From contig JADJYC010000007.1 in NCBI GenBank assembly GCA_016719925.1, positions 166,019 to 230,018 on the forward strand: DNA of 64,000 bases. The letters are read 5' to 3'. Under the pieces are notes generated by a model. That model ran no database searches, was not told the DNA's origin, and worked only from the letters and a program-made list of their open reading frames with translations. The position numbers were made by a program, and so were the translations under genes. The stretch's first letter is position 1. Every line of letters begins with the position of its first letter. Shown here in pieces: positions 57,601 through 64,000 of this stretch. This stretch comes from Crocinitomicaceae bacterium (GTDB lineage: Bacteria; Bacteroidota; Bacteroidia; Flavobacteriales_D; Crocinitomicaceae).

Positions 57601-60600
57601 ACCAAAGTAAACGAGATTTACAAAACGACAGATCCAACTGAGAGAGGAAATCAGATGCAGATTCTCAATGAATCATTTGCTGAAAAATCAAATGAACGTA
57701 TTCAGGAACTGGAAGCTTCCATTAAATCAAATCCAAATGATGCCGTTGCAAAAGCAGAACTGGAAGAGTTAAAAAGACTCAACAATCAGATTGATGCTGA
57801 TGCAACTCAACCATTGGTTAATCCGGTTGTGCTGGATGTTGCATCAGTAACATCGAAAGTAAGTCCTGATCAGCTGTTACCAGATTATACTGACCGTAAA
57901 ACAGATATTTCAAAAATAACAGATCCTTACGACAAAAAAACTGCAGAAAATAATCTGAATAAAGAACTCAGCACAGAAATACGAAGCGAAATAAAAGAGC
58001 TTGAACAATTGCAGAAAGATAATCCGGGCAATACAGAAATTACCGGTAGAATTAACAATCTGAAAAAACTGGATGATGAGCTGAATGCTTCGATAGTTGC
58101 CAATGATAAATGGCTGGCTGCAAATCCTAAAAACAATGATGTTGTAGTTGACGACAGCGATGTAAAACTTGTCAATCCTGAATATCAGGAAAAAGTAGAT
58201 GCAATTAACTCAACCGGAAATCCGGATGAACAGAAAAACGCCATCAAAGAACTCAATGAAGAAACAGTAGAAAAAATTGATGACCGGATTGAAGAACTCG
58301 ACAAAACTCTTGCACAAAACCCGGAGATAAAACTGCACAGGAAGAAAAAGAAGAGCTTATGCAGATGAAAAATCAGATTGAACAGAATCCGGATAAAAGT
58401 CTGACTGAACCAACTGACTACAGTGCTATCAATACTAAACCGACTATTTCTGAAATCATGCCTGATTATCAGGATAAGATGAATGGAATTAATGGATCAC
58501 CGCAAACTACTATTGACAAAGAAAAAGACAAAATTGAACTTAATTCTGATCGTGTATCATTAATAAATTCAGAAGTTGAATCACTCACAGAAGCAAAAAC
58601 CTCACATCCTGAAGCCGGAAAAAATATTGACAAACGAATTGCCGGATTGAATGAAATCAAAACACTTAAAGAAAATGAGATAAAAGCAAGTCAGGATAAA
58701 ATTGGCGGCTCCACTACTACATCCGGAACACTGACTATCAAAGATGTAATGCCGGATTATGATCAGAAAATGGCTGCTATTGATAAAAAGAATCTGGATG
58801 AAAAAACAGAACTGACAGAGGAAAATGGAGTAAATAATGAACTGATTGGAAAAATTGATTCGCGTATTGATCAGTTGGAAAATGAAAAAACGGCAAATCC
58901 TTCTAATGCGGCGCAGATCGATCAGAAAATTCAATCTCGGAAGATATTAAATCTCAGAAACAGGCAGAAATCAATGCTAACAATGAACGGATACAGCAGC
59001 TTGACGGAGGCACTTCAGCAACCAGACCAGCACTTACTATTTCATCAATCATGCCGGATTACGATCAGAAAATGGCGGCCATTGAAAAGAAAAATCTCGA
59101 TGAGAAAAATGATCTGACAGAAAAGAACGGCGTTAACAATCAATTAATCACCGCCATTGATTCTAAAATTGCGCAACTTGAAAATGAGAAAAAATCAAAT
59201 CCTTCAAATGCAGATGCAATCAATAAAGACATACAGACTCTCGAAAATTTAAAAAGCCAAAAACAAACTGAAATCAACCTGAATAATGACCGAATTAAAC
59301 AGCTTGAATCAGGAGACACTTCATCACGTCCTGTAATTACAATCTCTTCAATTATGCCTGATTACGACCAGAAAATGGCAGCCATTGAAAAGAAAAATCT
59401 CGATGAAAAAACTGAACTATCAGAAAAAAACACTGTCAATAATCAATTGATTACTGCCATTGATTTGAAAATTGATCAGCTGGAAAATGAAAAAAATCTT
59501 AATCCTGCAAACGCATCTGCAATTGATAAAGACATTCAAACCCCTGAATACAATTAAAACTCAGAAACAAGGAGAAATCAACCTGAACAATGATCGCATC
59601 AAACAATTAGATGGTGGTACAACTTCTTCAAGACCGGCAATGAATATCGCGGCGGTGATGCCGGACTATGATCAGAAAATGGCCGCAATTGATCAGAAAA
59701 ATCTCGATGAGAAAAATGAACTCACTGAAAAAAATGCATTAAACAATCAGTTAATATCTGCTATTGATTCTAAAATTGCCCAGCTTGAAAATGAGAAAAA
59801 ATCAAATCCGGCAAATTCAGATGCGATTAATAAAGACATTCAAACTTTACAAAATATCAAATCTCAGAAACAGGGAGAGGTCAATGCAAACAATGAGCGA
59901 ATCAAACAGCTTGACGGTGGTGTAACCGCAACACGATCAGCAATCACCATTTCTTCAATTATGCCGGATTACGATCAGAAAATGGCGGCTATTGAAAAGA
60001 AAAATCTCGATGAGAAAAATGAACTCACTGAAAAAAATGCATTAAACAATCAGTTAATATCTGCTATTGATTCTAAAATTGCCCAGCTTGAAAACGAGAA
60101 AAATCAAATCCTGCAAATGCAGATGCGATTAATAAAGACATTCAAACTTTACAAAATATCAAATCTCAGAAACAAGGAGAGATCAATGCAAACAATGAAC
60201 GTATCAAACAACTTGACGGTGGTGTAACCGCAACACGATCAGTAATCACCATTTCTTCAATTATGCCGGATTACGATCAGAAAATGGCGGCTATTGAAAA
60301 GAAAAATCTGGATGAAAAAATGAACTGACAGAGAAAACGGAGTAAACAATCAGTTAATTTCTGCGATTGATTCAAAGATTGATCAATTTGAAAATGAAAA
60401 ACAGAATAATCCGTCCAATGCATCCGCAATTGATAAAGACATTCAAATACTGGAAGGAATCAAAACACAAAAACAAACAGAGATTAATCTGAATAATGAA
60501 CGTATCAAACAGATTGAATCGGGTGACACTTCATCTCGTCCTGTACTGACTATCTCATCAATCATGCCGGATTACGATCAGAAAATGGCAGCCATTGAAA

Positions 60601-63600
60601 AGAAAAATCTGGATGAAAAAAATGAACTGACAGAGAAAAACGGAGTAAATAATCAGCTCATTTCATCAATAGACAAGAAAATAGCGGAATTAGAAAATGA
60701 AAAGAAAAACAACCCGGCAAATGCAGCTGAAATCGATAAAGATATTCAGACCCTTCAGACATTAAAAACACAAAAGCAGTCAGAAATTAATCTGAATAAT
60801 GACCGCATAAAACAACTTGAGTCAAGCAGTACAACCTCACGTCCTGCAATTACACTTAATTCTTTGATGCCGGATTATGAATCAAGAATGACTCAGATTG
60901 ATGCCGGTAATGCATCAGAAAAAGAAAAACTGACAGAGAAAAACAAACTCAATCAGCAATTGATTGGTGCTATTGATGCAAAAATCGCGCAGCTTGAAAA
61001 CGAAAAGAAATCGAACCCTTCTCAGGCTGCAGCCATCCAGCAGGACATTGACAAACTGAATGAACTGAAAGAATCCAAACGTGCTGAAATTGACAAAAAC
61101 AATCAGCTGCTTGCGTCTATGGGTGACACAACCGCTTCTGTCAAAACAGTAGAAAATATTACAACAGATGACTATACATCTGAGGACGGTAAAAACATGA
61201 TCGAAAGCCATTCACAGGATATTGCTGAGATAAAAGAATTGCAAAATGACATAAACAATCTTGAAAATGAACTTGCAAATACATCTGATCCAAAAACTCA
61301 GACTAAAATTGAAAAACAAATCGATAAAAAAGAATCAACCCAGGCAAAAATTGAAAATGAGATTCTCGAAGATCTCGGTGATGTGAATCAGCAAGAATTT
61401 AAAACTTACAAAGATGCATCAGTAGTCAATGCCGATCTTGCAAACGCAAACAATCCTTCTGATCCATCACTGGATGATGCAAACGCCAATATAGCAGAAG
61501 CAAACCGCTTAATGGATGAAGCGGCAAAACTCAGAGATGAAGCCGCCAATGAAAAAGATCCTGTGGTTGCAAACCAGAAACTCAATCAGGCTTTTGAAAA
61601 TGAACAACGCGCAAATAATTTATTGGATCAGGCTAACCTGACGTATAAAACCGCAGCGGTAATTGATCAGATGGACGGGAATGAAAATGAAATTATTACT
61701 TCTGTTCCGGAAAATGAATCTGACAGAAAATCAACTGAAATGATGAATCAGGCCAATGCACTTGATTTAAAAGCAAACGAACTTAATGCGCAGGCACAGC
61801 ATCTGAGAGACAGCAGTCTCACAGTTAAAAAGAAATTCAGAGATGCATTGGTTATTGAAGCAGATCGTCTTGACAGTCTTGCCAATGTTTACAGAGCAGA
61901 AGCGGCAGATATAAAAACAGAAGCTAATGATCTGAAATCGCAGGAAAATGCAATTACAGATGTATTACCTGAACAGACAAATAAAACAGTTGACAAAGAA
62001 ACACAAAACGACGTTGCTTCAACTTCTGACTATAAAAATTATTATGATGCAAAAACAATTGGTGACTCCAACATGTTCAGGGCTGAAGAACTTGGATTAG
62101 ACATTGCATCGCTGGAAGAGAAAAAAGAACGAAAAATAAAAGAAGCCATTGTTACTTATGGCACCGGACCTGAACTTACAAAAGCATTGGCATCTGATCC
62201 TGAATTCCAGGATATAGAACATGATCTGGATTCACTGAAAAATCTGCAGCAGCAATACCGTGACAAAGCGATTGCAAGTTATGAGCAAGCCGAAATTATT
62301 TTGGAGAAAACAGGTGATGCTGAAATGGAAGAAAATATGCTGGCCATGTCACAGCGTGATATTACACCAATCGAAAAAATTGTCGTAACAGTAAATCCAA
62401 TTGATGCAGATTTTACTCCTCCTGTTGCACTTAACTCCTCTATTTTCAGAACTACAAATAACGTGGCCGTTTACAGCAGTGACAAACCAATTCCGGTTGA
62501 TCAGCAGCAACCGAGCGGACTGGTTTATAAAGTGCAGGTAGGTGCATTCAGAAAACCATTACCTCCGGAATACTTCAACAAATTTGCACCGATATCCGGT
62601 CAAAAAATCGGCGATGGAATTACTCGTTACATGGTTGGATATTTTACCAATTTCAATGTCGCAGATAATTCTAAAGAACAAGTTCATGATTTAGGATACA
62701 ATGACGCATTTGTAGTTGCATACTGTAACGGTGAACGAATTTCAATCCAGGAGGCAAAAGAAATTGAAGCCGGAAGAAAACAATGTAACGGAACCAATAT
62801 GATTGCTGTCAATAATATGACCATCAATCAAACAACATCTGCTACGGTAAATAATCAGGCAATACCAATAACACAACTCAGGCAGGAACCACAACAACCA
62901 CTGATCCAATTGTAAAACCAAATACGGAAGAAGAAAAACAGCTTACCTCCTATTATACTAATGTGCCTGATGCGGCAAAAGCAAATCAGGTAGAAATTAT
63001 GAAGGGATTATTCTTCACCGTTCAAATTGGTGTGTATTCAAAACCAGTTAAAGCAAGTCTTTTGTACAACATTCAGCCATTGAACAGTCAGTTGACTGAA
63101 GACAATAAAATCAGATATACCACGGGAGTTTATTGTGATATCAACGATGCAATTAAACGCAAAGATGAAATTGTAACCATTGGAATTACTGATGCCTTTG
63201 TTACTGCTTATTATAATGGAAAACGAATACCGATCACTGAAGCAAATCAATTGCTTGCAGCAAATGGTCCGTCAATATTATTTGATTGTGCAGGAACCGG
63301 CAATCAGGTTGCAGGAAACCAAACCAATAATCAGGGTGGAAATCAAACCAATAATCAGGGAGGTAATCAAACCAATAATCAGGGAGGTGATCAAACCAAC
63401 AATCAGGGAGGGAATCAAACCAACAATCAGGGAGGAAATCAAACCAATAATCAGGGAGGAAATCAAACCAATAATCAGGGAGGAAATCAAACCAACAATC
63501 AGGGAGGAAATCAAACCAATAATCAGGGAGGAAACCAAACCAACAATCAGGGAGGAAACCAAACCAACAATCAGGGAGGAAACCAAACCAACAATCAGGG

Positions 63601-64000
63601 AGGAAACCAAACCAACAATCAAGGCATTAATACCAACCCGAAAAACTATGCTCCTGATGATACTGCCGGATTATGGCGCGTACAAGTAGGGTTCTTCCAG
63701 AATCAGGTTCCTGATGATTTTATTTCTTTGTTGCTCGATCATCAGGATGAAGGAATTGTTTCAGCAAGTGACGGTGATGAAAATATTACATTTTACACAA
63801 TTCCTTATACCAGCAGATCTGAGGCGGAAGAACGTTCAGTGGATTTGTACAAAAAAGGATTCAAAGATTCCCAAATTGAAAAAATGCCGGAAGACGTTGA
63901 TGAATTAGGTAACGTGATTTACAAGCCTGCTGTTCCGAAAGAAGTATTCTATAAAGAAGGTGTGCATTACAGAATTGTTGTTGGAAAATATCAGAGTGAA
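54698..64000 (+). CDS. Giant secreted TPR/PD40 protein with 101-residue repeats and SPOR domains (runs off the window)
   Basis: More than 3,100 residues. GTG 54698 opens a signal peptide (ending GGLNVYSQ). In order: TPR repeats (AGQFVQATPIYSKLLAQ), a PD40 propeller part (AGGYDVFRSAYN, SSPDDDIFFVVDSLD), a carboxypeptidase-regulatory-like Ig domain (IVDFSTGAVVGTFNSKE), long coiled coils with TDP-x-E motifs, about eight 101-residue repeats (MPDYDQKMAAIEKKNLDE...), then SPOR domains near 62530 (YKVQVGAFRK), 63010 (FTVQIGVYSK) and 63670 (WRVQVGFFQN), with a 13-copy NQTNNQGG linker between the last two. At least a dozen indels break it (near 55417, 55470, 55678, 56562, 56590, 57275, 58330, 58932, 59546, 60105, 60320, 60337 and 62855), almost all in short runs. 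SPOR domains bind peptidoglycan; a role in envelope assembly is inferred. Confidence 0.85.
58458..61140 (+). repeat. Tandem 303-bp coding repeats (about 8-9 units)
   Basis: The start codon of the MPDY(D/E/Q) motif occurs at 58458, 58749, 59051, 59354, 59658, 59961, 60263, 60564 and 60867. Spacings are 291, 302, 303, 304, 303, 302, 301 and 303. Units between 59051 and 60564 are nearly identical at DNA level. Each encodes about 101 residues, with DQKMAAIEKKNLDEK..LTEKN, AIDSKIAQLENEK and INKDIQTLQNIK in order, giving a charged helical coiled coil. Confidence 0.93.
63314..63625 (+). repeat. 24-bp tandem repeat encoding GNQTNNQG, 13 copies
   Basis: Thirteen 24-base units of the form GGAAAYCAAACCAAYAATCAGG-G run without interruption and encode an 8-residue Asn/Gln/Gly/Thr linker. 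The first four units vary (ggtaat, ggtgat, gggaat) and the last nine are near-identical. It separates two SPOR domains and should be flexible. No spacer sequences are present. Confidence 0.95.

Noticed and set aside
63278..63622. A minus-strand open frame of repeated IGLISSLIVGL, looking like a hydrophobic repeat protein
   Set aside because: It is the antisense of the 24-base NQTNNQGG repeat. Any 24-base repeat opens several frames, and the sense frame fits the SPOR domains on both sides.
63314..63625. A regular repeat array as a possible CRISPR
   Set aside because: The 24-base units are contiguous with no spacers and lie in a coding frame.

Overview
This 64 kb window is AT-rich chromosomal DNA from a member of the Bacteroidota, most likely a Flavobacteriales-type organism. 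The evidence is a bacillithiol synthase (BshC), a BT_3928-family membrane protein, an archaeal/eukaryotic-type ProS, a UMF1 transporter, DUF1573 and SPOR-domain proteins, many lipoproteins and secreted proteins of a Bacteroidota style, and a TTG-N19-TAnnTTTG promoter in front of a tRNA-Glu pair. I see no phage, insertion sequence, CRISPR array or rRNA.

Layout. 1-1827 (minus): an outer-membrane protein cut by the window edge and a Tyr/Asn/Gly-rich lipoprotein. 1992-9349 (plus): housekeeping genes proS, an unknown gene, two identical tRNA-Glu, rpsT, ung, hemE, an OmpA-family protein and a UMF1 transporter. 9548-17264 (minus): a tightly coupled surface-polysaccharide operon of rmlA, a small DUF4956-like membrane protein, a CotH-kinase protein, an O-antigen-ligase-like protein, a second CotH protein and a membrane-anchored metallophosphoesterase. 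Four consecutive junctions overlap by 4 bases. 17407-21347 (plus): two secreted MORN/YwqK-repeat proteins, a 'Maf-like' lipoprotein and a RimB-type retropepsin with a lysine-rich tail. 21328-29961 (minus): lipoproteins, a NUDIX hydrolase, a YVTN-propeller/SPOR fusion, a SirB1-type transglutaminase-like protein, a nucleoside phosphorylase, bshC and two paralogous 4-TM proteins. 30072-42812: a cyclophilin, a flippase, a third MORN protein, miaE, a secreted duplicated-domain protein, a POT transporter, two tiny paralogous lipoproteins, a haem-binding protein, mgtE, an MFS transporter and recQ. 43079-44966: four DUF1573 genes in a row. 44968-49845: folP, DUF1599, BT_3928, tpiA and prmA. 49914-64000: a secreted protein of about 1,540 residues, then a giant TPR/PD40/SPOR protein that runs off the window end and carries about eight near-identical 101-residue repeats and a 13-copy NQTNNQGG array.

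Data quality matters for every reader. At least a dozen genes, including essential ones (proS, hemE), are broken by single-base indels, nearly all in A/T homopolymers, and the giant gene alone has more than ten. The 303-bp repeat period of that gene exposes the indels directly (units of 301, 302 and 304 bp). I therefore read these genes as intact in the organism and broken in the sequence, and I give each as one gene. The exception is an in-frame TAG in the second CotH gene, which a homopolymer indel does not explain.

The most interesting material is the CotH/Wzy/DUF4956/metallophosphoesterase operon, the giant repeat protein with its 1,540-residue neighbour, the four-gene DUF1573 cluster with an unusual four-cysteine signature and palindromic upstream sites, the MORN proteins that share an unnamed N-terminal domain, and a pair of 53-54 residue lipoproteins.
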